From positions 1,664,501 to 1,728,500 of the forward strand of contig NZ_CP053590.1 of the NCBI RefSeq assembly GCF_013365535.1: 64,000 nt of DNA, given 5' to 3'. The notes beneath the pieces are model-generated. The model saw only the letters and a list, made by a program, of their open reading frames with translations. It did not search any database and was not told the origin of the DNA. The translations under genes and the position numbers were made by a program. This DNA is from Aquimarina sp. TRL1 (GTDB lineage Bacteria; Bacteroidota; Bacteroidia; Flavobacteriales; Flavobacteriaceae). The stretch's first letter is position 1; each line of letters starts with the position of its first letter. Positions 18,818 to 28,064 of this stretch are shown piece by piece.

Positions 18818-20233
18818 ATGACACGCTATAAAAACCCTCCATTTTTCTGGAATTTGTTCTTTATCCTATTGATGGGATGTATTACCGATAATTCATACCA
18901 GCTCCCTGATGAAACAAGCATACCGACACCAGTGATAGATGGACATATAATTTCTATTAAAGCAGTCCTGGGAATGCTTGCACAACAGCAATCTCTCCAA
19001 GGAGAAACAGCTACCCTTCTCTTTACAGATACAAACAATTATATGGAAGGGTATGTCATTTCTACCGATAAATCTGGTAATTTTTTTAAAAAACTTGTTT
19101 TGCAAGATAAGACAATAGCCCCCACTGCAGGAATAGTCATTTCTATTGATGTGAATCCTTTATATACCAGTTATGAAATAGGCAGAAAAATACTGGTTCG
19201 ATTAGATGGATTAGTCATAGGAATAGAAAATGGGGTGCCTACTTTAGGACAACTATCCGAAAACAAAATAGATAAAATTTCTTCTTTTTTAAAAGATGAA
19301 GTATTGATACGAATAAACAAAAAGGAAGAAATTACTCCTCTTGAGATCCCTTTAGAAAAATTTGGACAAGAAACCTTGCTTAGATATGTACGAATTTCTC
19401 AATTACAGTTTCATGAACAAGAAAAAGGGAAAACATTTGCTGCAGAACCTTATGATGTCTATAATGGAGAGCGCATCATAGAGAGTTGTAGAACCGGTCT
19501 GCTGGCTATTTTAAGTACCAGTGTATATGCAGATTTTAATGGGGTATCCCTTCCTTTACAAAGAGGTGCTATTGATGGTGTTATAAGTAAAGATTTTTAC
19601 GGAGAACGGTTTAATCTGATCATTAATGACCCTACTGCTATGTTATTCACAGAAGAAAATCGCTGTGACCCAGAACCATTTATATGCGATTTGGTATCGG
19701 ATGAAACGGAGGTATTGTTCCGGGATGATTTTGATACTTATAAAAAACAAGAAGATCTGGAGAATGCCGGGTATCAATTAAAAAACATTCTGGGAGGTGC
19801 TACTTTGTTTAAAAGCTCCCGATATGGAAAAGAAGGAACAAGAGGGGTTGATATTTCCGGGTTTAAAAGTGGAGAAACTCCTATCATCAGTTGGTTAATT
19901 AGTCCCAAAATAGCTGTTAGAGAAATCGAAAAGGCGCAATTGCTTTTTGATATTGCAGCTGGTTATGACAGAGGACAGCTACTAGAGGTGTTCATTACCC
20001 ATCAATATTCTGGGGATCCACTGACCACTGCCTGGAAAAAACTACAAAATATCAATATTCCCATAGGTCCTTATGCTGCATATGGAGCATATCAATCGAG
20101 TGGAGTAATTCCCATTGGCTGTATAGAAGGAGACATCGTTATCGGATTTCGATATATTGGAGGGGATGCTTCAGGTATGACGACTACCTATAGATTGGAT
20201 AACCTCACTATAACAAAATCTATAAACAAGTAA
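18818..20233 (+). CDS. DUF5689 domain-containing surface lipoprotein
   Basis: A 471-residue lipoprotein with its lipid cysteine at residue 21 (ILLMGC). The N-terminal DUF5689 region includes MEGYVISTDKSGNFFKKLVLQD and ILVRLDGLVIG, an OB-fold-like pattern. The C-terminal part from about residue 300 (VLFRDDFDTYKKQEDLENAG to YRLDNLTITKS) resembles the choice-of-anchor-J domain. DUF5689 lipoproteins are often next to TonB receptors and may capture ligand for them. It is 15 bases after the receptor gene, so they form one unit. Confidence 0.85.
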   Translation: MTRYKNPPFFWNLFFILLMGCITDNSYQLPDETSIPTPVIDGHIISIKAVLGMLAQQQSLQGETATLLFTDTNNYMEGYVISTDKSGNFFKKLVLQDKTIAPTAGIVISIDVNPLYTSYEIGRKILVRLDGLVIGIENGVPTLGQLSENKIDKISSFLKDEVLIRINKKEEITPLEIPLEKFGQETLLRYVRISQLQFHEQEKGKTFAAEPYDVYNGERIIESCRTGLLAILSTSVYADFNGVSLPLQRGAIDGVISKDFYGERFNLIINDPTAMLFTEENRCDPEPFICDLVSDETEVLFRDDFDTYKKQEDLENAGYQLKNILGGATLFKSSRYGKEGTRGVDISGFKSGETPIISWLISPKIAVREIEKAQLLFDIAAGYDRGQLLEVFITHQYSGDPLTTAWKKLQNINIPIGPYAAYGAYQSSGVIPIGCIEGDIVIGFRYIGGDASGMTTTYRLDNLTITKSINK

Positions 20234-20260
20234 ACTACCTCAGACAGATCCATAAGGTTT

Positions 20261-20303
20261 TCCTTGGAAACAAATTTTCAGTTTTAGGGCAAGTCTTGAG
20301 GCA
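20261..20303 (-). repeat. Dispersed intergenic repeat, copy B (inverted)
   Basis: TTGGAAACAAATTTTCAGTT then GGGCAAGTCTTGAGGCA, the reverse complement of the core at 12453-12502. The preceding 20231-20260 (AACTACCTC ... CCATAAGGT) matches the element at 39311-39340, showing that the unit is longer than the core. Confidence 0.6.
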
Positions 20304-20456
20304 TTACACCTTTATACAAAACCTTTGAAAAACAATAAATTACATTTTTATCCGTTAATATTACAGCTGTATTAAGGTGTTTTTAACACTTGAATAAAAC
20401 AACCTTTTACCGGCTTGCTCATCTCATAGGTATAACAGCAAAAATCCCATAAACCC

Positions 20457-20873
20457 ATGATGAAAAAAAGCATCCTTTTAATCGCATCCCTTTTTGTTTT
20501 ATTTGCCTGCTCAGGTGATGATGACTCCGGCACTCCTGATACCGGTATTCTAGGAGAATGGAAATTGATGAAATCAAAGCAGTTTGATTACAGTGGAGAT
20601 GGCAAAATCGTAGAAACTGATTTTTCTAAAGAAAACATCATCTACCACTTTATGGAAGAAGGTATTCTTCGATTAGAAAAGAAAAGTAACTGGCACGATG
20701 CTGGGGATCATACTTATTTTATTAGTATTTCTTGTATCAATAAAACGGAGACGAATGATATCTGTTATATAAAGATAAACGATTCTGACTGGTCATTTGA
20801 TACTACAAATAGTGTCATGACAATTGGTATTTCTTTTTTAGATGGACCTGATCTGTTTTTCGAGAAGCAATAG
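20457..20873 (+). CDS. Lipocalin-like lipoprotein
   Basis: A 138-residue lipoprotein: signal KKSILLIASLFVLFAC with lipid cysteine 18, followed by the acidic run SGDDDS expected for outer-surface sorting in Bacteroidota. The mature part begins GILGEWKLMKSKQFD and continues with short strands, the pattern of the flavobacterial lipocalin-like family. ATG at 20460 is an equally possible start. The gap before it (20234-20456) carries a repeat copy. Function unknown. Confidence 0.75.
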   Translation: MMKKSILLIASLFVLFACSGDDDSGTPDTGILGEWKLMKSKQFDYSGDGKIVETDFSKENIIYHFMEEGILRLEKKSNWHDAGDHTYFISISCINKTETNDICYIKINDSDWSFDTTNSVMTIGISFLDGPDLFFEKQ

Positions 20874-20891
20874 AGCAGTCCATATTTCATA

Positions 20892-20922
20892 AAAAAGAGT
20901 TCAATTCGGAAGGACTCTTTTT
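20892..20922. terminator. Bidirectional terminator hairpin
   Basis: AAAAAGAGT at 20892-20900 pairs with ACTCTTTTT at 20914-20922. It lies between the convergent lipocalin-like gene and the response-regulator gene. Confidence 0.75.
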
Positions 20923-20935
20923 ATAGAATGTATAA

Positions 20936-21358
20936 CTATTGTTTTATCGTGTCATGAAAGATGGATTCTAATTCTTTTATCGTCACAGGCTTGACCAGAT
21001 AATCCTTGACAGATTGAATCCCCCGGGCACGTTCTATATCATTCGGGTCTATAGAAGAACTTACAATGTACAGGGTTATGACTTTTCCAAATTTGTTTTT
21101 AATTTTAGTAAAACCTTCTAAAAACTCCCATCCATCCATGATAGGCATATTAAGATCCAGAAAAATAATTTCAGGAATACTATCCTGATCCATATGGTTG
21201 AGTAGGGTTTCAAAATAAGTTAGCGCATCCTTCCCATCTTTAAAAATCAATAGGTTATTACATAGATGCCTGGTTTCTATGATTCGTTTTACCAGATTGA
21301 CATAGATTTTATCATCATCAATGATACAAGCTAATTCTATTTGTTTATCCATATTCAA
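20936..21358 (-). CDS. Single-domain response regulator
   Basis: A 140-residue receiver (REC) domain with no output domain. Acidic pocket IIDDDKI near residues 12-14, phospho-acceptor Asp in IIFLDLNMPIMDGWEF, the switch serine in YIVSSSID and the conserved lysine in DYLVKPV. It starts 5 bases after the stop of the histidine kinase, so the two are a phosphotransfer pair. The next ATG, 6 bases downstream, is an alternative start. Confidence 0.9.
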   Translation of the reverse strand: MNMDKQIELACIIDDDKIYVNLVKRIIETRHLCNNLLIFKDGKDALTYFETLLNHMDQDSIPEIIFLDLNMPIMDGWEFLEGFTKIKNKFGKVITLYIVSSSIDPNDIERARGIQSVKDYLVKPVTIKELESIFHDTIKQ

Positions 21359-21363
21359 TAATA

Positions 21364-22815
21364 CTAAAATTCTATGATAAATGTAGTCCCCTTACCTACA
21401 ATACTTTCTACATTAATTCTTCCATCCATCGCTTCTATTTGATTTTTGGTTAGAAACAACCCTATGCCCACTGCATCTTTATGGTCATGAAAGGTCTTAT
21501 ACATCCCGAAAAGTTTATCTCCTGCTTTATGCAGGTCTATTCCACTACCGTTATCTGTAAACTCTAATGACATATTCCCTTCATCGAGAAAACTTTTGAT
21601 TTTTATCACCGGATTCCTATCGGGGTGTCTGTACTTAATTGCATTTGTAATCAAATTCAAAAAAACACTTTCTAAATACGCAGGGAGAAAAGAAACTCCA
21701 TCTAATTGGCTAAAATCCGTATAGATTTCCGCATTGTGTTCCGCTATTAAATGTTTAATACCATTCATCACTACATCATAGGTATCTATAAAGTTCACCT
21801 TCTTTTTTTCCTGATGTTTATTATTTTGAATCGCTACAATCTCATTAAGGTGAGCAATGGTCGTATTGAGGCTTTCTGAAATATTTCGAATCTCGTGTAT
21901 CAAACTGTTTTTCTCTTCGGGATCTTTTATATCTTCTATTAACTGAACTAATAAAGACAGGTTACTGGTATGTGATCGCAGGTTATGAGATACAATGTGG
22001 GCAAAATTCAATAATCTGGAATTCTGAGAGGTAATGGTATTTAGAGATTTTTTTAATTGTAACTCCTTTCTCTTAACCTCATCAATGTCTTGAAACACTC
22101 CCCGTATTCCTACAATTTCTTTTTTCTTATTATAAATAGGTTTTCCAATGGCTCTTGCCCAAAAAACCCTTTCGTTGGCCGTAATCATTTTGATTTCGGT
22201 ATTAAAGGGAGTTCCGTTCATCGCACATCTAAAAAAAAGGCTGGCAGCCTGTTCTCTACAATCTTCTGGATAATACTGAGCAGAGTTTCGTAATGAAGGG
22301 ATATAATCATCCGGATATTCCAGTATTTTTTTTGTTTCGAAATCCCAATAGCTTTGTTTTTTTACAAAATCGACATACCAGCTACCGGTAGCAGTCATTT
22401 GAGCTGTTTCTTTAAAATAAAAATTATCCTGGGTAATGGCTTGTCCCGGGTCTAAAAGGATTTCAAAAAAGAAAATATAATGTCGTTCCGGTGTGAGCTC
22501 TGGGGGTAGCTCATTATTCGTTACACATTTGAATAATTGATATTGTCCGTTTTTATTAAGAATTTGGAGGTGTTGTTTGAAATCTACATCATTTTTACAA
22601 TAATTAAAGAAGTTATCTTTGAAAATATCGGCGTCTTCTTCATGTATTAAATGATCTAAAAAATAATCTATAGAAAAATGAAGTTCTTCCTTTATATAAC
22701 CGAGTGTTTTATAAAAATTCTCGGACCAAACTTCTTCGTAAGATTGTGTGCATAGCTCCCAGTAACTAGTATTAAAGCTATGAATCGCGTCATTAAAAAT
22801 GTCATTTTGCGTCAT
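21364..22815 (-). CDS. PAS-domain sensor histidine kinase
   Basis: A 483-residue kinase with no membrane segment. Two PAS-like domains occupy roughly residues 10-260 (GSWYVDFVKKQSYWDFETK in the second). The phospho-acceptor histidine is in IVSHNLRSHTSNL. ATPase boxes: N box NLITNAIKYRHP, G1 FTDNGSGID, G2 GIGLFLTKNQIE and the final GKGTTFIIEF. The ATG at 22815 (MTQNDIFND) was preferred; an ATG at 22848 adds 11 residues. The cognate regulator follows immediately. The signal sensed is unknown; the protein is probably cytosolic. Confidence 0.9.
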   Translation of the reverse strand: MTQNDIFNDAIHSFNTSYWELCTQSYEEVWSENFYKTLGYIKEELHFSIDYFLDHLIHEEDADIFKDNFFNYCKNDVDFKQHLQILNKNGQYQLFKCVTNNELPPELTPERHYIFFFEILLDPGQAITQDNFYFKETAQMTATGSWYVDFVKKQSYWDFETKKILEYPDDYIPSLRNSAQYYPEDCREQAASLFFRCAMNGTPFNTEIKMITANERVFWARAIGKPIYNKKKEIVGIRGVFQDIDEVKRKELQLKKSLNTITSQNSRLLNFAHIVSHNLRSHTSNLSLLVQLIEDIKDPEEKNSLIHEIRNISESLNTTIAHLNEIVAIQNNKHQEKKKVNFIDTYDVVMNGIKHLIAEHNAEIYTDFSQLDGVSFLPAYLESVFLNLITNAIKYRHPDRNPVIKIKSFLDEGNMSLEFTDNGSGIDLHKAGDKLFGMYKTFHDHKDAVGIGLFLTKNQIEAMDGRINVESIVGKGTTFIIEF

Positions 22816-22895
22816 TAAAAAATAGGTTAAGAGTATATCATCAAACAAGATAAGAATTTATTACCTATTATTTAAGCAGAAAGAAATCGTTAAAA

Positions 22896-22923
22896 AAAAG
22901 AAGGGGTAAATGCCCCTTCTTTT
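22896..22923 (-). terminator. Terminator of the BNR-repeat gene
   Basis: An 11-bp stem (22896-22906 with 22913-22923) around a 6-base loop; on the reverse strand a T run follows. It separates the BNR-repeat gene from the histidine kinase gene. Confidence 0.8.
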
Positions 22924-22967
22924 CTTACATTAATTATGTTTTTTTGACTTTTTTAATAGTATTCCCT

Positions 22968-25820
22968 TTATTTAATTTCAAATGGTGTACTCTTGGATAC
23001 CCCGCCGGCAGTCACCTCTATGGTATAGGTTCCGGTAGGTAAATAATACTTTTCGTTTTTCTTCTTTTCTACTCTATCATCTGGAAATTCTTTTTCGATA
23101 GCTTTCTTCCCTTTTTCAGTAACTGATAAATCATAAGAAACATAGTTAAACCCTTTATCTGCAGTATGTGTAATTGTATGAATTACTGCTCCAGAAGCTG
23201 TTTTGATTTTTATATTTGCTTTTGCTGCTGCTGCTGTATAAAATTTAAAGATCGTTTCCGGTTCATAAGGTTCGAACCACTTACTCCAGGTAGTTCCCCA
23301 TCGGGATGACCATTGTACCGGAGTAGTTGCAAAAACGCTAAGAGGAGTCGTTAGTTTTGATGTTTCGAGGGATTGTAATGGGGCTATATTTGTTTTATAA
23401 ATACTTCTTCCATGCGTACCCAACAATAAATCATTTGCTTCTGATTGCACTACAATATCATGCACTGCTACACTGGGAACTCCATTGGAAAAAAGCTGCC
23501 ATGATATTCCCCTATCCAAAGATACATAAGCACCATTATCCGTTCCGACATAGAGAATATGTTCATTTTTGGGATCTTCTTGTATTACATTTACAGGAGC
23601 TGAAGGAAGATTCGACGCAATACTTTTCCAGCTGGATCCATAGTCTTCACTAACATATAAATAGGTGGTGAAATCATCAAAACGGTACCCGTTTAGGCTT
23701 AGGTATACACGTTCTTTCTTATGTCTGGAAGCCACCACTCTGCTCACCCATAAATCAGAAGGTAATGTCCCAGAGATATCTGTCCAACTTCCTCCGGAAT
23801 TTTTAGAAACATATACTTTTCCATCGTCACTACCCGTGTATAAAAGCCCAAACTGAAATGGAGATTCCGCAATGGTTGTCAATGTTCCATAGGCAACATT
23901 TCCTTTCTTTCCTCCAGCGGTCAGATCTTTGGAAATAGCTGTCCAATCATCTCCCTGGTTCATTGAGCGCATTAATTTATTCCCTCCGAGGTATAAAATA
24001 TCCTGGTTGTGAGCTGATAACAGAATAGGTGTCTGCCAATTGAATCGATAAGGTGCTTCTCCTAATTCGTGTTTTGGTTGTATATACGTTCTCTTTTTTG
24101 TACTTCTATCAATTCTAAAATAGTTTCCGAATTGAAATCCGGTATATACTATATCTGAATTTCTATTGTCTATTTGTACCTGCATTCCATCTCCTCCTAA
24201 TAAGCTTTCCCATGGATAATGACCACTCTGATGCCAGGACATATTCTCTCTTGCTGTACTAGAACCTACCCATACTCCATTGTCCTGTAATCCTCCATAA
24301 ATATTATATGGTTTTTCATAGTCTACATTAATTGCATAGAACTGACCGACACTTGGTTGATTGGATTTTATCCAATTTTTTCCATCATCATAAGTAATAT
24401 TCACTCCTCCATCATTTCCGTTGATCAGATGATTTGGATTTACAGGGTTAATCCACAATGCGTGGTGATCTGCATGGACATTCTCTCTGCTAATACTCGT
24501 AAATGTTTTTCCCCCGTCTTTTGATTTTAGAATAGGAACCCCGGAAATATAAATATGTTCTTTGTTTGCTGGATTCACTTGTATCTGACCAAAATAGTAT
24601 CCGTAACTGTAATAGATATCATCCAGATAATCTAAATGTGTTTTTTTCCAGCTATTTCCTCCATCGTTACTTCTGTATACCTCTGCTCCGACAACCGGAG
24701 TGTCAAACAATAAGGAATTTGCATTTTCTAAGTACTTTGCCAAATCGATAGGTTTTACCGTACCATTTTTCACTAACTGCTTAACATTTTTGGCTCTGTA
24801 TTTTTCCTGAAAACCATATGTTTTTAGGTATGCATTTAATTTTTTGTCTTCTAATTTCAAGAAATCAGCAGTACTCATTGTTTTAAAATCATCTTTGGTC
24901 AGATCTGCTGTTTTTTTTGCTTCTTTTTCTTTTTTTCTTCTAAACTGATTATCGTGAATTGCATATACTGTTTCCTCATCAAAAACAGCGAGTCCTATTC
25001 TTCCTACTCCTTCTCCGGTAACAAAACCACTTTGAGGAGTTGTTATTTTCTTCCAACTATTTCCACCGTCTGTACTTTTATAAATACCAGATCCAATACC
25101 ATTCCCTGTAAAATTCCAAGCCTTACGATCCCTTTGCCAGGCTGCCGCATACATAACATTAAAATTATTCGGAGCATACGCTACATCAATGATTCCTGTG
25201 TGTTTATCTATAAAGAGTGTTTTTTTCCAGGTTTTTCCTCCATCAGTGGTTTTATAAATCCCTCTTTCTTCATTCGGAGAATATAAATGCCCCGCAACCC
25301 CTATAACAATCTCATCAGGATTTGTTGGATTTAATAGGATTCTTCCTATGTGATGAGAGTCTGTAAGACCTACATTTTTCCAGGTTTTTCCTTTATCATC
25401 AGAAGTAAGAACCCCGGTTCCTGCATAAGAAGATCTGGAGGAATTATTCTCTCCTGTACCTACCCACAAGGTGTGTTTTTTCCAATCTACAGCAATATCA
25501 CCTATATTTATGGTTTCTGCAGTATCCATTACCGGATCAAAAGTAGTTCCGTTATTGGCAGTATACCACAATCCTCCGGATGCATAGGCTACATAAAATT
25601 CTGAAGGGTTTTTGGGATTGACATCCAAATCCACTACTCTTCCACTCATAACAGAGGGACCAATGTTTTCAAATGGAATGTTTTTAACCAATGATTGTTC
25701 TTCAAGCTGTTTTTTTTGAATCAGCGACTGTTGTATTGTTTCTGCAGAAGTCGGCTTTTGCTGGGCAAAAGTGGCACTTACAGAACAAGCGATCATAAAA
25801 TAGGGTATAAATGACTTCAT
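22968..25820 (-). CDS. Secreted BNR/VPS10-like repeat protein
   Basis: A 950-residue exported protein: signal peptide KSFIPYFMIACSVSATFAQ, then many BNR/Asp-box repeats (TTDGGKTWKK, STDGGNSWKK, SNDGGNSWKK, SKDGGKTF, SKNSGGSWTD, SEDYGSSWKS, SLDRGISWQL), as in sortilin/VPS10-type beta-propellers. A lysine-rich, non-repeat insertion near residues 300-370 breaks the propeller. The last 100 residues (ETIFKFYTAAAAKANIKIK) form another beta domain; no T9SS tail is seen. Often annotated as a glycosyl hydrolase, but I see no catalytic residues that support that. It may be a binding scaffold. Confidence 0.85.
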   Translation of the reverse strand: MKSFIPYFMIACSVSATFAQQKPTSAETIQQSLIQKKQLEEQSLVKNIPFENIGPSVMSGRVVDLDVNPKNPSEFYVAYASGGLWYTANNGTTFDPVMDTAETINIGDIAVDWKKHTLWVGTGENNSSRSSYAGTGVLTSDDKGKTWKNVGLTDSHHIGRILLNPTNPDEIVIGVAGHLYSPNEERGIYKTTDGGKTWKKTLFIDKHTGIIDVAYAPNNFNVMYAAAWQRDRKAWNFTGNGIGSGIYKSTDGGNSWKKITTPQSGFVTGEGVGRIGLAVFDEETVYAIHDNQFRRKKEKEAKKTADLTKDDFKTMSTADFLKLEDKKLNAYLKTYGFQEKYRAKNVKQLVKNGTVKPIDLAKYLENANSLLFDTPVVGAEVYRSNDGGNSWKKTHLDYLDDIYYSYGYYFGQIQVNPANKEHIYISGVPILKSKDGGKTFTSISRENVHADHHALWINPVNPNHLINGNDGGVNITYDDGKNWIKSNQPSVGQFYAINVDYEKPYNIYGGLQDNGVWVGSSTARENMSWHQSGHYPWESLLGGDGMQVQIDNRNSDIVYTGFQFGNYFRIDRSTKKRTYIQPKHELGEAPYRFNWQTPILLSAHNQDILYLGGNKLMRSMNQGDDWTAISKDLTAGGKKGNVAYGTLTTIAESPFQFGLLYTGSDDGKVYVSKNSGGSWTDISGTLPSDLWVSRVVASRHKKERVYLSLNGYRFDDFTTYLYVSEDYGSSWKSIASNLPSAPVNVIQEDPKNEHILYVGTDNGAYVSLDRGISWQLFSNGVPSVAVHDIVVQSEANDLLLGTHGRSIYKTNIAPLQSLETSKLTTPLSVFATTPVQWSSRWGTTWSKWFEPYEPETIFKFYTAAAAKANIKIKTASGAVIHTITHTADKGFNYVSYDLSVTEKGKKAIEKEFPDDRVEKKKNEKYYLPTGTYTIEVTAGGVSKSTPFEIK

Positions 25821-25991
25821 AAAATTGTTTTTTCAATAAAGAAATAACTCGTTAAAATTGATGTGATCATAGGCTAATAAGCTTATAATCAAGATTAATC
25901 GCCTGAAAATATGGATTGTTACTATTGTGTCAAAATTTTTACATATTGTTTAACAATTCATAGATATAGCTTTAGTATTTTTGAAAAAATT

Positions 25992-26038
25992 CAATAAGAA
26001 GCATCAATCTATCAGAATCCTGCGTTTTTCTTCGGCGA
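25992..26038 (+). promoter_or_regulatory. Leader hairpin before the aminopeptidase P gene
   Basis: CTATCAG at about 26008-26014 recurs inverted as CTGATAG near 26045-26051, enclosing a smaller CTTC-GGC-GAAG hairpin, about 40 bases before the ATG. A TATTTTTG box at 25976-25983 could be the -7 element. The role is unknown; coordinates of the arms are approximate. Confidence 0.3.
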
Positions 26039-26087
26039 AGTATACTGATAGGTGCATCTGACATTAGTAAACAAAAAATACAGACAT

Positions 26088-27380
26088 ATGAAGTATCACC
26101 CGATAGACAGAAATCTTTTTATAAAAAACAGAAAGAATTTCATGTCTCAGATGAAACCAAATAGTCTTGCTGTTTTTAACAGTAATGATATTTATCCAAT
26201 TAGTGCTGATAGTACCATGCCATTTGAACAACACAGGGATATTTTTTACCTAAGTGGTGTGGATCAGGAAGAGAGTATTTTGGTTTTGTTTCCGGATGCT
26301 CCGCATGAAAAACACAGAGAAATCTTATTTCTAAAAGAAACAAATGAGCATATTGCTGTTTGGGAGGGAGAAAAACTGACCAAAGAACGCGCATTTGAGA
26401 CTTCGGGTATTAAAACTGTTTATTGGTTACAAGATCTGGAAAAAATATTTTTTGAGATCATGACACAGTGTGATACAGTATATGTAAATACGAATGAACA
26501 TTACCGCTCGAATGTAGAAACTGAAACCAGAGAAGATCGTTTTACAAAATGGTGGAAAGCAAAATATCCTGCTCATTCTGTAGCAAAAAGTAATCCTATC
26601 TTACAAAGGTTACGATCTGTAAAAGATCCGATAGAATTGGATCTGATGCAGACCGCTTGTAATATTACAGAAAAAGGATTCAGACGATTATTAGGTTATG
26701 TAAAACCCGGAGTATGGGAATATAATCTGGAAGCAGAGCTGCTACATGAATTCGTAAACAACCGATCTAAAGGGTTTGCATATACACCTATTATTGCTAG
26801 TGGAAATAATGCCAATGTACTACACTATATAGAGAATAATCAAGAGTGTAAAGCCGGAGATCTCATCTTACTGGATATTGCTGCAGAATATGCAAATTAT
26901 AAAAGTGACCTCAGCAGAACTATTCCTGTGTCTGGACAATATACAGAAAGACAACGTGCCGTATACGATGCAGTATTACGAGTTAAAAAAGAAGCTACTA
27001 AATTATTAGTACCAGGAACAATGTGGGCAGAATACCATGTAGAAGTAGGAAAATTAATGACATCAGAACTTTTAGGACTTGGATTACTGGATAAGGCTGA
27101 TGTACAAAATGAAAACCCTGATTGGCCGGCCTATAAAAAATATTTTATGCATGGAACTTCGCATCATATTGGATTGGATACGCATGATTATGGGATCTTA
27201 ACTGAACCGATGAAAGCGAATATGGTATTTACAGTAGAACCTGGAATTTATTTACCCGAAGAAGGATTTGGAGTTCGAATAGAAGATGATGTTGTTATAC
27301 AAGAAACAGGAGCCCCCTTCAATCTGATGGAAAATATTCCTATAGAGGCAGAGGAAATAGAAGAACTTATGAATTCATAA
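26088..27380 (+). CDS. Xaa-Pro aminopeptidase (aminopeptidase P family, M24B)
   Basis: A 430-residue cytoplasmic metalloprotease that removes N-terminal residues preceding proline. The N-terminal aminopeptidase-P domain (MKYHPIDRNLFIKNRKNF, DIFYLSGVDQEES) is followed by the pita-bread fold with metal ligands in LLDIAAEY, KSDLSRTIPVSG, HGTSHHIGLDTHD, FTVEPGIYLPEEG and GVRIEDDVV. The ATG at 26088 is preferred: an upstream in-frame ATG at 26052 adds a 12-residue leader within the hairpin region. A strong terminator follows. Confidence 0.93.
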   Translation: MKYHPIDRNLFIKNRKNFMSQMKPNSLAVFNSNDIYPISADSTMPFEQHRDIFYLSGVDQEESILVLFPDAPHEKHREILFLKETNEHIAVWEGEKLTKERAFETSGIKTVYWLQDLEKIFFEIMTQCDTVYVNTNEHYRSNVETETREDRFTKWWKAKYPAHSVAKSNPILQRLRSVKDPIELDLMQTACNITEKGFRRLLGYVKPGVWEYNLEAELLHEFVNNRSKGFAYTPIIASGNNANVLHYIENNQECKAGDLILLDIAAEYANYKSDLSRTIPVSGQYTERQRAVYDAVLRVKKEATKLLVPGTMWAEYHVEVGKLMTSELLGLGLLDKADVQNENPDWPAYKKYFMHGTSHHIGLDTHDYGILTEPMKANMVFTVEPGIYLPEEGFGVRIEDDVVIQETGAPFNLMENIPIEAEEIEELMNS

Positions 27381-27402
27381 ATTATTGAACGAATATAAAA
27401 TA

Positions 27403-27430
27403 AAAAGGGACTGTAAACAGTCCCTTTTTT
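27403..27430 (+). terminator. Terminator after aminopeptidase P
   Basis: A 13-bp perfect stem (27403-27415 with 27418-27430) centred on AGGGACTGT, ending in a run of T, 23 bases past the stop. Confidence 0.88.
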
Positions 27431-27454
27431 ATTGACCACACCAAAGGGTGTGCT

Positions 27455-27502
27455 ACCCCAAGACGAGCTTTAAAATCGAAAATTTGTTTCCAACGAATGC
27501 TT
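27455..27502 (+). repeat. Dispersed intergenic repeat, copy D
   Basis: TACCCCAAGACGAGCTTTAA then ATCGAAAATTTGTTTCCAACGAATGC; the distal part is almost identical to the element at 12453-12502. It lies in the gap between the aminopeptidase terminator and the VOC gene. Confidence 0.6.
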
Positions 27503-27668
27503 CTTTTTTTAAGAGAGTTACTTAGTCAATTTGTTCACGGGTAAATCAGCTCGATAATCAGATAAATATCTTATTCAGAATATTGTTTATAATCACTACT
27601 CTTATTTCTTTGATGTATATCAGAATATTTATTAAAAACAGGCGTTTGCATCTATAAAAAAAAGGGTT

Positions 27669-28052
27669 ATGAATCGTATGAAGCTAATGGCTGGACATCA
27701 ACAAGTCATGCCGTATTTAGTTATAGAAAAAGCAGATGAGTTTGTAGAATTTATAAAGCGATTGTTTAATGCACAGGAAATGATACGCAGGGTAGATAAA
27801 AATCATAAAATACTACACTCAGAGGTACTGATAGGCACCAGTACATTAATTATTACTGAAGCGAATAAAAATTATCCCGCAGAGCAAATCTCCATGTATA
27901 TTTACGTCAATGATTCTGATCAGGTATACTATAGGGGTATTGAAATGGGAGCAACTTCAGTAATGGCACCTATGGAAGAAAATGATGACACCAGAGTTGC
28001 CGGATTATTAGATCCTTTCGGCAACACCTGGTGGCTGACTACTTTGCAATAA
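27669..28052 (+). CDS. VOC family protein (glyoxalase/PhnB-like)
   Basis: A 127-residue protein of the vicinal oxygen chelate superfamily. It shows the PhnB-like layout: QQVMPYLVIEKADEFVEFIKRLFNAQE, HSEVLIGTSTLIITEA, MYIYVNDSDQVYYRGIEMGA and the C-terminal DPFGNTWWLTT strand. A metal-binding role is possible but the substrate cannot be told. Two ATGs lie close together (27669 and 27678). It is convergent with the di-heme gene with a 12-base gap. Confidence 0.85.
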   Translation: MNRMKLMAGHQQVMPYLVIEKADEFVEFIKRLFNAQEMIRRVDKNHKILHSEVLIGTSTLIITEANKNYPAEQISMYIYVNDSDQVYYRGIEMGATSVMAPMEENDDTRVAGLLDPFGNTWWLTTLQ

Positions 28053-28064
28053 AAACAGTATACA

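Noticed and set aside
22968..25820. Glycosyl hydrolase (sialidase) assignment for the BNR protein
   Set aside because: Asp-box repeats are present, but no catalytic Arg triad or Tyr/Glu pair could be recognised.
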